In this document: one piece after another, positions 32,237 through 43,565 of the stretch
Numbering within the stretch: the stretch's first letter is position 1
How the letters are laid out: every line of letters starts with the position of its first letter
The notes under the pieces: generated by a model
Database searches by the model: none
What the model was told of the DNA's origin: nothing
The model's input: only the letters and a program-made list of their open reading frames with translations
Position numbers and translations under genes: made by a program
Source: Haberlea rhodopensis
Taxonomy: Eukaryota > Streptophyta > Magnoliopsida > Lamiales > Gesneriaceae
NCBI GenBank assembly: GCA_907163345.1
Contig: CAJQUN010001220.1
Location: 1-64,000 of the forward strand
Length of the DNA: 64,000 nt
Reading direction: 5' to 3'

Positions 32237-32943
32237 CTAGCGACACCTGCATGCGTTGCGTGTATATATAATTGTTTATTTTTATATGATATATTTTTTA
32301 TTACAATAAATATTTATAAAAAAATACCTTATTTTTAATAATTTTTTTCTTCTATTTATTCGAATTATAAAATAAAAAAAGTTTTTTTGGTTTTTTATTT
32401 ATTTAAATTGTTTATATTTTTAAATATCAAGGAAGCTTGTGTTTTTTATTTTAGATTGATAGGTTTATGTTTGTATTGTGGGGGGTATTCTTGGATTAAA
32501 AAAATTGGTATAGCATAACATGTGGGGCAATATTGGAATTATGAAAAAGGCGATATTAAATGTTGCTTTTTATAAATACTAGCGACACCTGCACGCGTTG
32601 CGTGCATATATAATCGTTTATTTTTATATGATATATTTTTTATTACAATAAATATTTATAAAAAATACCTTATTTTTAATAATTTTTTTCTTCTATTTAT
32701 TCGAATTATAAAATAAAAAAAGTTTTTTTGGTTTTTTATTTATTTAAATTGTTTATATTTTTAAATATCAAGGAAGCTTGTGTTTTTTATTTTAGATTGA
32801 TAGGTTTATGTTTGTATTGTGGGGGTATTCTTGGATTAAAAAAATTGGTATAGCATAACATGTGGGGCAATATTGGAATTATGAAAAAAGGCTTCACCAA
32901 AGAAGTTACTTTAGGATGCTCTTGCATTATAATATAGTATAGA
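32237..32943 (-). mobile_element. Small non-autonomous Helitron with a duplicated 3' part
   Basis: The element 32579-32943 reads on the - strand from TCTATACTATATTATAATGC to a hairpin GCACGC-AAC-GCGTGC, eight bases, then CTAG, with A at 32578 and T at 32944 as target bases. Immediately to its left 32237-32578 is a second copy of the 3' part (period 342 bp), ending in its own CTAG at 32237-32240 after A. It lacks the 5' end and its hairpin is slightly mutated. No coding capacity. Confidence 0.78.
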
Positions 32944-33016
32944 TATATAATGAAGAAATTTGTGAAAAATTTTAAGAAAAAAATCAAGCTGGTATACACT
33001 CATGAAACTTAATTCA

Positions 33017-34400
33017 TATTAGTCAGGGAAAAAGTTCTTTAATCACTTAAGTCTATTTGAAGTTAAAATGACATTAGTACCGTAAATCTATCTCAATCAC
33101 ATTTTCAGCTTTCATTCGTGTTTCAAAACCCAACAACCAACCAAATCGCATGACATAGGGTTTCAAACTATCGGCGACGAGATGGGCGGTGGCCTGTCTC
33201 AAACGTTCGGCCATGGTGAGGGGAAGCTAACCAGTGTATGAGCTCAGACTAATTCATGGATGCATCGAATAAATTGAACACAAGAGCTGAAATCCTAGAT
33301 CATGTGATTTCGTCACTTCCAGATCAAATTTCGGGATTCAAGAACGATTCACAGTGGCAATTGAATTGTGAACATTTTCGTATATTGGGCTCGTTGAACG
33401 GAGGTCGGACGACGATGAACGGAACAATTTTCTTCGCGGTGGTCCAGTGCATATTTTTGTACCATCAGTGTGTGTTCGCGATTTTGTGAAAATTTAAAAT
33501 CAATAAGTGATGCACGAAAAATGAAAATCAGTAACTGATGCACGAAAATTAAAATCAATAACTGGTGCACAAAACATAGAAAAAGTACGTGATTCGCGAA
33601 TCATAATCACAAGTAGGTGATGTATGAACCATAAGCGCAAGTGAGTGATGCACGAAACATAGAAATAGTAGGTGAGGCATGAATCATGAAAAAGGTAGGT
33701 GATGCACGAAACATACAACATAAGTAGGTGGTGCAAGAAGCACACAAATTAAATATGTGATACACGAAACATACAAAAATAAGTAGATGGTGCACGCAAA
33801 TATACAAACATTCAAACAAAAGTATGTGATGCACGAAAACATCAAATAAAATTAACTGGTGCACCGGTTAGTTTATATAAGTTTCGAGCACCAGTTACTT
33901 TATATAGGCTTCATGCACTAGTTATAATTTATAAACCAGTTCATTTTTCCTATTTTCGTGCATCAATGTTATGTTTTTAGCTGCCATCATCTTCCCCCCA
34001 ATTAATTTTTATAAGTTTCGTGCTTCAGTTACAATTTTGTGCACCAATTACTTTTTATAATTTTCGTGCACCAGTAACTTTTTATAATTTTTGTGCACGA
34101 GTTACTTTTTATAATTTTCATGCACCAATTACTTTTTTATAATTTTCGTGCACCAATTACTTTTTCTCTAGGTCATCTTCTTCGTTGCAATATCTTGCTG
34201 TCATGTTGTAAATTTTGGAAATGAGCAACAATCGCGGACACCAATGAATCACAACTAAAAAACCTCAAAAAGCAACATACATAGTGTATATATATACACA
34301 CACATAAAGGTTGTGCAGACGGCGGCGGCAACGGTGGCTGGTGAAGACATTTGCGTAAGACTAGCAAAGACGATAAAAGTGGTGGAGGTGGACGAAAGAG
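33017..34400. mobile_element. Fold-back element, copy A (inverted TGCACGAAA repeats)
   Basis: 33507-33866 has about 13 loose repeats of GTGATGCACGAAACATA type. From about 33885 the repeats reverse to TTTTCGTGCACCAGTTAC type (about nine, to 34170). The flank after this (CATCTTCTTCGTTGCAATAT, GACACCAATG, AAAAACCTCAAAAAG, 34175-34275) matches the flank of copy B at 57800-57900. The left outer part (33020-33080, GGGAAAAAGTTCTTTAATCA) resembles the reverse complement of 58150-58210. It is older or more rearranged than copy B. Confidence 0.65.
33256..33489 (+). CDS. Short open frame inside the fold-back element, possible captured fragment
   Basis: The 77-residue frame starts MDASNKLNTRAEILDHVISS followed by LPDQISGF. 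The first 30 residues have the look of an F-box N-terminus (xRxEILDxxIxxLPDxI), but the rest of an F-box is not there, and the frame runs into non-repetitive sequence and then the repeat arm. Copy B has no similar frame. It could be a captured exon piece in a Pack-MULE-like carrier, or chance. Confidence 0.2.
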   Translation: MDASNKLNTRAEILDHVISSLPDQISGFKNDSQWQLNCEHFRILGSLNGGRTTMNGTIFFAVVQCIFLYHQCVFAIL

Positions 34401-35979
34401 TGCGATGTTATATATTTCATGGGGTTGAAAAAAAAATTTGGGGGCCGATTTTTTTTTATATATAATATTTAAGGGTTAAAAACAATTGCGGGTGCAAAAG
34501 AATTTTTTTTTTTAAAAAAAAATAAGGGTAAATTTTTTTTTTAAAATAAATAAAATGAAAAATCTTTTTCCTGATTTTTTTGGGGTCGGCACCCCGAGTT
34601 CCGCCCCTATATATGTGTGTGAATGTGTGGTGGTGGTGGGGGTATCACCGATACCAGGTTGGTTATTTTGGATTATTTTTAAAAAAAATATTTTTACTCA
34701 TATTTTTCTATTTTCTATAAACATGTTTTTAATTTTATGAACTTTTTTTGCAAAAAAAAACATTTATTTCTTTTTATTATTTTGTGAAGAAGCTTGGGAA
34801 ATGTTGAATTTGATTTTTAAAAAGCCTTTTTCATTGCCGGAAAATGAAATCAAGTTTTTTTTCTTTTTTCTGAAAAAATATATATTGTCCTGATTTTTTA
34901 TCTACAATATAATTATTGTTTAAATTTAAATATCTGTCTAAAAATAAAATAGTATTCTATGATAACAAATACAATTAACTATATTTCTAAATTTTAAAAA
35001 TATCTTAGGCACTACCGGAATATTTCAATCAAAAAATAAAGTAAAAACATACATCTCATTTTGGGAACATTTTACATGAATTATTTTCTAAAATATTTTT
35101 CAGGAAACATAAAAAACAAATCCAAACATATACTTACTTTTTGACACATTTCTTTTATCTTTTTTTTTAATAACAAAAATCTATTTTCTTAACAACAAAA
35201 AAATCAATTTTTTGTGTGGCAACAATGTCAAAATTACAACCATGTCCTTCAAAAAAAGGTTAAACTTTCCGCCTTCCAAAATTTCTTGATCTCATAATCA
35301 CAAGCCCCCATCTTTCACTTTCTCATTCATTAGGTTTCCTCTTCATTTTCTCTCTTCAAGTCAAAAAGAAATTTGTGTGGTGGTTTGGAAATAAGCACAC
35401 AAATAAATAAAGACGGGCGAATGGTTGCATACTTGCATATCCTTACCAAAAAAAAAATCCTATAATTTTGCCCCTAAATAACGACAAACTATTTTCAAGT
35501 ATCACAACAAACGATATGCAATAAAGTTTGAATATATAAACAAATAAATGTTTTTCAACAATATAAAGTCTAAACTACTTCTTTGACTGTAAACTACTAT
35601 TTTTGGTATTGTGCGTGCATATGTGAAGTTAGGAGGAGGATTTATAATTGCAATTTCATTTTCAACCATTTCTCGAAGCCCCGGTATTTTGCCCATGTTC
35701 AAACGTGAAAGTGCATCCTTGCTGATGAGAATGATTATTAAACCACATATGAACAATAAGCTTGCAAAGAACATTCATTTACAATTTTGCCATGAACATC
35801 AAAGAAGAACTCACCACTGACAGCCGCCACAGTTCAGTTGCCTCCATCTCCAGCACCCGAGCTTGAGCCTTTACAGGTTCCGACTTCCACACTCACCACC
35901 GGAATCCGTCTAAGATTAAAGCTGTATTTATAACGGTTAGTTTTACAAAGTTTTAGCCTTCCGGAATTGTGATGCTTGA
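34401..35979. other. AT-rich intergenic DNA
   Basis: Homopolymer-rich and AT-rich. 34580-34610 has GGGTCGGCACCCCGAGTTCC, a phrase that looks transposon-derived. The frame at 35502-35774 (-), with LNMGKIPGLREMVENEIAII, looks protein-like in its middle, but no family is recognised. 35815-35930 is less AT-rich (CCGCCACAGTTCAGTTGCC) without a clear reading. Confidence 0.4.
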
Positions 35980-38329
35980 TTCTTATGTTATATTAATATT
36001 TGAATGAAGTGTGGTAAAATGAAACTGAGGCTCGATATTAGAATAAATAGAGTATGGTTGAGAATCCTAGTGTAATTGATTTTTGTGGATGATTATGTGA
36101 GTAAATCTTGTGAGAGGACTTTTGTGCAAAGAATGAAATGTGTGCATTATTAATTGGAAGGTGCATACGAGAATTGGAACAAAATCATTTTTCCATCTCC
36201 TTCCCCAACCCTTATTTTCGCCCCTTCTTTTCTTCTTTGGTGCAAAAATGGTGATTCCTCCCATTCAAGTGTGACTTTTGCTAAGAATTTATGGGGGGTA
36301 AGTGTATTTCTTTACTTTGGGAGTATTTTTAGTTGATTATGGACATGAACATTGAGTTTATTCATGGTGTTTAAGTTTTAAAAACTTGAATTTGTTGGGT
36401 TGTGATTATTGATATATGATTTTGAGATTTGGTGTTACTTGGAGTTATACTTCATATTATTGTTGTTTTGGTAAAAGTTTTGATGATAATGGTTGTTGGT
36501 GATTGCTTGTATGAGTTTGAGGAAGGATTTGAGGTGTTGTAATTAGTGATTCTCGGCTTTCAGTGTAGACCAATCGATTGGCCGGAGGGACCGATCGATC
36601 GGTACAAAGTCGTAGCCAAAATCAAAAAAATCTGGGTTTTACCAATCGGTCGATAGAAGTTACCGGTCGATCGACAAGGTTGATTAAAAAACAACAAAAA
36701 AACTTATCTTTAAAAGCTTGTATTGATACATTGATGATTAATTCATGGATTTGAGATTTTTATATTGAGTATAAGAGCTATGCTAATTGAATGATGTTTA
36801 ACGATTTAAAGGCTTTATTAATGAATGTCTATTATATTGTTGAATTCATACTTTTGGTCAGAGAGTTTGACATCAATCTTGAACAATGAGTTAACTTTCT
36901 AAATATGGAACCTTAGAAATGAAGAGATGATAAATACTTGAGTTAGTTGATAACTCGAATGAACAAAGATGTTTGGCTTGTCGTGTATTATACGAAGAGC
37001 GATAAATTGGATTTTGTGATACGAGGCATGAAGAAACCATTTGATAAATGATGTTAATACTGAACGCTATTGTTGAGAGATTAATATTGAATTGATATTC
37101 GATATAGATACTTCACAAGCCTCCGGATGTCGAAAGTGACTTAATCCCGTTGTCGACTTTAAGGTACGTGTGACGTACGAGCATATGAAAATATATTATT
37201 GATGTGCTTAATGAATAATATTATTCTTATTGTGTTTGAGTTAGTACGTAAAGACGTACAAACATTGATGATTATATTCGGTGAAATATTTGTTGAGTCA
37301 TGAGATGATAGATGTTTGAGTTCACCAATTAAGATATTCTGAATTACTGTGATGCCGCTATTAAGAGCGCGATGGATTGTGATGCCGCCGATGTCGAGCA
37401 TGCGAGGTGGTATGATGAGTTATGACTAGTAAAATGATAACTGTGATGTAGTTGATTTCAATAAATTATTGTTATCATGATTATGTGTATATTATCGATT
37501 ATGGAACTTATGATTCTTAGTATGAGTATATAAATCATCTCGTGATGTGATGAATAATTGATTTTGGAATTGATGATTTTGGACAATTTGAGAATAGAAA
37601 TACGCGAGAGATCCTGTATCGTCGAGGTATACTCAGGTAGTATTTTCTTAAATTATAGTTTTATATTCTGTATATTATTAGTTGTATATGTGTTGATATT
37701 GTGATTATGTTGTTATGCTCACCTCATGTGGGGCTGTTTCTGTTGAAACAGGTAGAACATGTACGATATTAGTTCTGGAATCAAGTTCGAGTTATTGAAT
37801 GATGACGCTCCCAGGAGTGAGGTACCAGTTTTGGTATAGAGCATTACGTTTTATACAAATAGATGCACATTCATTACTCAAAGCTCGTTTGTGAGCATTA
37901 TGAATATGTATATATGCATGTATAAATATTTGAGATTTCTCTTGTCATTTGGTAGTTACTTGCAATTTAATGGAGAGATAAATTGCATAATGAATTGAGA
38001 ATATGTATGGTGCATTATGTAGTTAGTATAAATGATTTGTGTTGACTGGAAACTAAATTTACGGAGGAATTCTGTTAAAATTTATAGTATTCATATTGTA
38101 CATAAGAGGTAATTGTAGTGAAAATTTCATAGTCTGATAAATGTATATACTACTGATGACTTTAATGCACTAATGATAAGATTAATAGTTGAAGTCTTAC
38201 AAGAATAGTAGTGATTGAGTTTGGGGTTTGCGATTTGGTCACAATAAATGTCAAGCTTAATTTGTGTTGTTGCGGTCGGATGCAACTTTGGTTGTATTAG
38301 CCATAACATGAACCTCATACTAGTGAGGC
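35980..38329 (+). mobile_element. LTR-like block of a gypsy element, borders unresolved
   Basis: No coding region. It shares with the Tekay LTRs a GATCGATC palindrome cluster (36575-36685, e.g. ACCGATCGATCGG and CCGGTCGATCGAC) followed ~1.1 kb later by GCTCACCTCATGTGGGGCTG and TGTTGAAACAGGTAGAACAT (37719-37758). The latter also matches 8105-8145. It likely represents one or more decayed LTRs of related gypsy families, disturbed by later insertions. Confidence 0.45.
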
Positions 38330-40379
38330 TGTGATATCCCCGAAATGATTAATTGCAACTTGGTGCATTAATTGTGTTTATATGATTAATTATGATGGTA
38401 ATTAATTATGTGTTGGAATTATTATGTTGAAATGTTTAGTCACATGGTAGATGTGATCGGGTTGCATTTCAGGGTGCATGTGATGCATGTTAGATATTTG
38501 GGGGTGTTTTAATGACTTCATGTGTGGGTAGTCATTTTTGAGGAAACATGCATTTATTTGTAATTGTGGAGCATAGTGGTGTTATGCTTTTAAATATCAT
38601 GTTGGGGTGTTTTATACACCGAGGTATTGTGGGATGCACCCTATTTTAATTAAACCCAACCCTTATAACCCCCCACCTTTACCAATTCATTTTACTTTAC
38701 CAAAATCAATTCCACACAAACCCTTCCCCTCATTTTCGAGTTCCAGCTTTGGGGTGAAGAGAAGTCCTTGCAAAATCTTGATTTGTGGAGTTTATTGGGT
38801 GATTTGAGATCCCCAAGAGGTATGGATACCTCATGGTTGTTTTTGTAAGGTTTTGTTTAAGTTTTGTATGATTTTGAAGGATTTTAAAATGGGTTTGTTT
38901 TGGATTGTTGTGGTTTTGGTTGTATGTTGGATTTATACTTGTTTTGAAGTATATTTGGTGGTTTATGTTGTATTAGATGTTGTTGGTTTGTTGGGTTAAG
39001 TGTTGGTATGGATTGGAAGGATTTTTGGGTGCAAAAAATGGTGAAAATTGCGACTCTGCGCGAGGCGATCGATCGCCTGAAAAGAGGCGACCGATCTCCA
39101 TGGGACAGTAGGCTTTTCGAAGGATAGGCGATCGATCGTCTAAAATGAGGCGACCGATCGCCGAGAGGCAGTAGCCAAATCAAAGGATAGGCGATCGATC
39201 GCCATGTTTGGCGCGATCGATCGCCGCAGTGGAAAATTTGAGGCGACCGATCGCCTGAAGGAAGCGATCGATCGCCGCCTGTGGATTTTTGGAAAATGAT
39301 TTCTTTTGTCAAATTTTTGGTATTTGGCTATTATTTGGCTTCTAATATGGGGTTGTGTGATTGTGTAGAACCATCCCAGGTAGCAACACAACCAAGGAAC
39401 TGAAGCCATATCAAATCCACTTTTGGAAAGGTACGTAGAGGACGTACGGGCACCCAACGGTACATGTATCTTATATACTCATTGTTTATGCATTGTGGAT
39501 GCGAGTATATATGTGGTATTGCATTGTGGATGCAAATACATGTTATGCATGATGTTTATAGATGCATATGATGATTATTGGTGCACATCCCATGAGTCGT
39601 GGTCATCCCTTGATGATTTTAATGCTTGCCGCTATTTGTTTGGTTCCGCTAAATGTGAAGCGAGGGGTGGGAGCGCCGCATGTCACATTTGAGCGTGGTT
39701 ATCATATAGGGCGAGGAAAGGGTATTTGCCGCTCAATGAGAGGCGAGGGGTGGGAGTCCCGCATGTCCATTGAAGCGAGGTTATCCTATGCCGCCTATAT
39801 GTAAATAAGCGAGGGGCATTAAAATACATTGTGATGGACAGACTAGGGATTGGTGATCAGTATTTGGTATTGATGAGATGGTATATGTCATGACATGTTT
39901 AGACCATTAAAAATAATCTATTGATTATACTCATGAGTTATGGTACAGGGACAACCAAACGGGAAGCGTTTGAAATGCATGGGAAAAACAGGAAGTGTTT
40001 TATTATGATTATGCATTTACGCTTTATCTTCATATTGTGTTGAATATGAATGATTATTATTGCTCATGTTTGGGGGGTTGTCCTTGTAGGTACACGTTTG
40101 GCATGATAGAAGGGCTAGACGGGTTGAGATGGTGAGCTTGTTGAGGATGCTTTTGGGACTTGAAGGACGGGATTGCTTCCTATAGTGTCTACTCTAGGAG
40201 TAGCTTGAACTATAGTTAAACACATTCTTTTGATTGGAATGTAATTAATCCATTTTAGTAGTCCTTATTTTTGGCATGTAATGCTTAAGCTAATAAACTC
40301 AACACGTTCTTTTACACTCTGATTATTATGATAGCTCTATTATGCCTTGATTCCGCACTTAAGGATTAGGGTCCTTACA
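38330..40379 (+). repeat. 5' LTR of the Tekay element
   Basis: 2050 bp, TGTGATATCC...GGGTCCTTACA. It contains a GATCGATC-rich stretch at 39060-39285 and GCGAGG-rich repeats around 39660-39820. Open frames on either strand inside it are by-products of these repeats. No target-site partner can be checked because the 3' LTR is truncated. Confidence 0.92.
39058..39290. repeat. GATCGATC palindrome cluster in the 5' LTR
   Basis: At least eight copies of GGCGA[T/C]CGATCGCC-like palindromes in about 230 bp, separated by AAAATGAG, GCAGTAGCCAAATC and similar spacers. The same cluster lies at 45926-46145 in the 3' LTR. Confidence 0.9.
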
Positions 40380-40383
40380 TTAG

Positions 40384-40395
40384 TGGTATCAGAGC
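40384..40395 (+). other. Primer-binding site (initiator Met tRNA)
   Basis: TGGTATCAGAGC, the standard plant primer site complementary to the 3' end of initiator tRNA-Met, lies four bases after the 5' LTR. Confidence 0.95.
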
Positions 40396-40593
40396 AGTGG
40401 TTAGAGAACCCGGGAACGAGTGAAGGGTAGCCTTAGCATGATTGGCTAGGTGCTTACATTTGAAGCATGTTTATGCATGTGGTGCATATTAATGTATATC
40501 CTGTTATACTACCGTGCTTATTCTCATTCCTGTTATCTAACGACATAACATGTATATTTGTTTTGGAATTGTTGTTAACCTTTGTGTTACAGC

Positions 40594-41943
40594 ATGGCTG
40601 CTATGAATGCGGGGAATCTGAACGAAGAGGTCGGTGATGTGGGCAGTGTTAATGCTAGTATTGGTCAAGTGAACCCTCTACCTACACCAGCAGTAGGCTT
40701 GGAACCAGTAGCTCAGTTATTGCTACCGGGTGAGATTAACTTGACTCAATTTCTGTCTTACCACCCGCCCCGGTTTGAGGGAACAGAATCAGGGGAGGAA
40801 GCTGAAGAGTGGCTGGAAAGACTTGAACATATCTTTGTATCGGCTCCTTGTGCTGTTACAGCTTGGCTGAGGCTGGCGGAGTTTCAGTTAGCTAAGAAAC
40901 CTCTAATGTGGTGGAGGAGCACGGTGATGGAGCTAAGAGCACTAGGTGCTGTGATTGATTGGACACTCTTCAGGACTAGGTTTCTGAACCGGTACTTCTC
41001 CGCAGCGGCGAGGCAGACAAAGGAGGACGAGTTTACAAGTTTGAAACAGGGGAACATGACAGTGTCAGACTATGCCACGCGGTACTCTTCGTTGCTGAGG
41101 TATGTTCCCCACATTGCCACCAATGGGCACGCAAAGATGAGGAACTTTATGAAGGGGTTGCGACCGGAGCTCTATGACCGGGTTGTCACCAATAACCCAA
41201 CTTCTTTTGATGATGCTCTCACAAGGGCGGAGCTTGCCGAGCTTGGGGTGGGAGCTTATCCTAGTGCTATGCCACCACCAGTACCGCAACAGAGGCAGAC
41301 TAATGACAGCTTGAGGCCCCGAGGAGAGCCATTTAAACCTCGTGGTGCCTCTTCATCTTCACGGTTTGGTGGAAAGAAGTACTTTGGTCAGAAACAGGAT
41401 AACAAGAAGAATTGGTCGGCCAATCGAGGGTCTTCGCAAGGGAATAGGCCGGGAGAGCCGAGGTGCGACAATTGTGGAGGACCACATTCTTCAAGCAAGT
41501 GCCCTGCCTGTTATAGCTGTGGCAAGATGGGCCACATTTCTCGGTATTGCCCCACCCGGGGAGGACAGTCAGAGTTTCAGGGCAACCGGCCGAGATTTGA
41601 GGATAGGACAGTGCACCAGAGACAGCAGTTTGGGCCTCGACCATCGGGAGGTCAGACAGTGGGACCGCCCCAGGGACAGGTGTATGCGCTGACTAGAGAG
41701 CAGGCCCAGGCAGCCCCAGAGGAGGTGATCGCCGGTACGTGTCATTTATTTACGTACCCTGCTTTTATTTTGATCGATACAGGTGCCTCCCACTCTTTTG
41801 TATCGGTGGGTTTTGTGGAAAGACACCATATGCACACGTCTTCTTTACCCACGCCTTTTTGGTCTCGACACCCACTGGAAGAAATGTCGTTGCTGATCAG
41901 TTCATGGCAGACTGCCTCATTTATTTTGAGGGCAACGAGTTGA
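40594..41943 (+). pseudogene. Tekay gag plus protease start (ends at a frameshift)
   Basis: The frame opens MAAMNAGNLNEEVGDVGSVN at ATG 40594. It contains the gag core (PPRFEGTESGEEAEEWLERL; FLNRYFSAAARQTKEDEF; LKQGNMTVSDYATRYSSL), a basic linker and zinc knuckles (CDNCGGPHSSSKC and the canonical CYSCGKMGHISRYC near 41510-41551), then the protease active site LIDTGASHSFVSVGF (about 41769-41813). After a one-base slip in the T run 41856-41860 this frame becomes nonsense and stops at 41943, while the next frame carries on. Gag forms the particle; the aspartic protease cuts the polyprotein. Confidence 0.9.
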
Positions 41944-43565
41944 AGGCAGACTTGATCGTATTGGGCATGTCAGACTTCGACTGCATCTTGGGTATTGATA
42001 TTCTGAACAGATATCAGGCAGTGGTAGATTGCCGGCAGAGGACAGTGAAGTTCAGACCTAAATTGGGCAGTCAGTGGACTTTCTATGGCAACGGTTCTCG
42101 TGCGAAGATTCTGTTGATTTCAGCGATCAAGATGACTCAGTTGTTGGAACGTGGACACACGGGTTATCTCATCTATGCCGTGGACACGTCTGGGAAGAGT
42201 AAAGAACTAAGAATTGAGGATGTACCAGTGGTAGCAGAATTTGCTGACGTGTTTCCAGAAGAGATCCCAGGGTTCCCACCGGCTAGGGAAGTTGAGTTTG
42301 GGATCGAGCTGTTGCCAGGGACATCCGCTATCTCTCGTGCACCTTATAGGATGGCACCGGCTGAGTTGAGAGAGTTGAAAGAACAGTTGCAGGATCTCCT
42401 TGACAAGGGATATATAAGCCCGAGCGTGTCGCCATGGGGCGCACCAGTTCTCTTTGTGAAGAAGAAGGACGGCTCGATGCGGTTGTGCATCGATTACCGG
42501 CAACTGAATAAGGCTACAGTGAAGAACAAGTATCCTCTTCCAAGGATTGACGATCTGTTTGATCAGTTGCAAGGTACCAGGGTGTATAGCAAGATTGATT
42601 TGAGATCCGGATATCATCAGATTCGAGTCAGAGAGGAAGATGTGCAGAAGACAGCATTCCGGACCCGATATGGACATTATGAGTTCCTAGTGATGCCGTT
42701 CGGCGTGACGAATGCTCCAGCAGTCTTTATGAGTCTGATGAACAGAGTGTTTCAGCCGTATCTTGATCAGTTCGTCATTGTATTTATTGACGACATTCTC
42801 ATCTACTCCCGGAGCGAGGAGGAACATGTGAGACACTTGAGGACAGTTCTCCAGATTCTTCGAGATCACCAGTTGTATGCCAAGCTCAGTAAATGTGAGT
42901 TTTGGTTGAGCAGTGTAGTATTTCTGGGCCATGTCATATCGAGCAGTGGGATATCAGTGGATCCCAGGAAGATCGAAGCTGTGATGGAGTGGGCTGCCCC
43001 CACTTCTGTGCCTGAGATTCGGAGCTTCCTTGGTTTGGCCGGATATTATCGACGCTTCGTCGAGGGCTTTTCGAAGATTGCCAAGCCGTTGACACAATTG
43101 ACTCAGAAGGGTGTGCCTTTCTTTTGGTCAGAAGCTTGTGAGGAGAGCTTCCAGGAGTTAAAGCATCGTTTGACGACGGCGTCAGTGTTAGTGATCCCTA
43201 CGGAGAACTCCAGATTTGTTCTATATACTGACGCATCACTTCAGGGTCTTGGGTGTGTTCTGATGCAAGATAAGCATGTGGTAGCTTATGCATCGAGGCA
43301 GTTGAAGCCGCATGAGACCAGATATCCAGTTCATGACTTGGAATTGGCGGCTATCATCTTCGCCCTGAAGATTTGGAGACATTATTTGTATGGTACTTCA
43401 TTTACCATTTTAACGGATCACAAGAGCCTCAAGTTTTTATTCACTCAGGCGGAGCTAAACATGAGGCAGAGGAGGTGGATGGACTTACTCAAGGACTATG
43501 ATTGTGAGATTGAGTACCATCCCGGAAAAGCTAATTTGATAGCAGATGCTTTGAGCCGGAAGTGA
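41865..43565 (+). pseudogene. Tekay protease end, reverse transcriptase and RNase H
   Basis: From about 41865 the frame reads TPTGRNVVADQFMADCLIYF, the protease remainder (VLGMSDFDCILGIDIL), then RT with LPGTSAISRAPYRMAPAELR, FSKIDLRSGYHQIRV-like (SKIDLRSGYHQIRVREED), FLVMPFGVTNAPAVF and the catalytic FIDDILIYS (about 42785-42811). RNase H follows with LYTDASLQGLGCVLMQ and ILTDHKSLKFLF. It ends ADALSRK at a stop at 43563-43565 caused by a second one-base slip, since the integrase continues in the adjoining frame without a gap. Catalytic residues look intact. The open frame extends upstream to 41739 but is only meaningful after the slip. Confidence 0.92.

Noticed and set aside
38884..39457. 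Open frames on the - strand in the LTR (GDRSP/RRSIA repeats), also at 45795-46320
   Set aside because: They are read-outs of the GATCGATC palindromes in a non-coding LTR.
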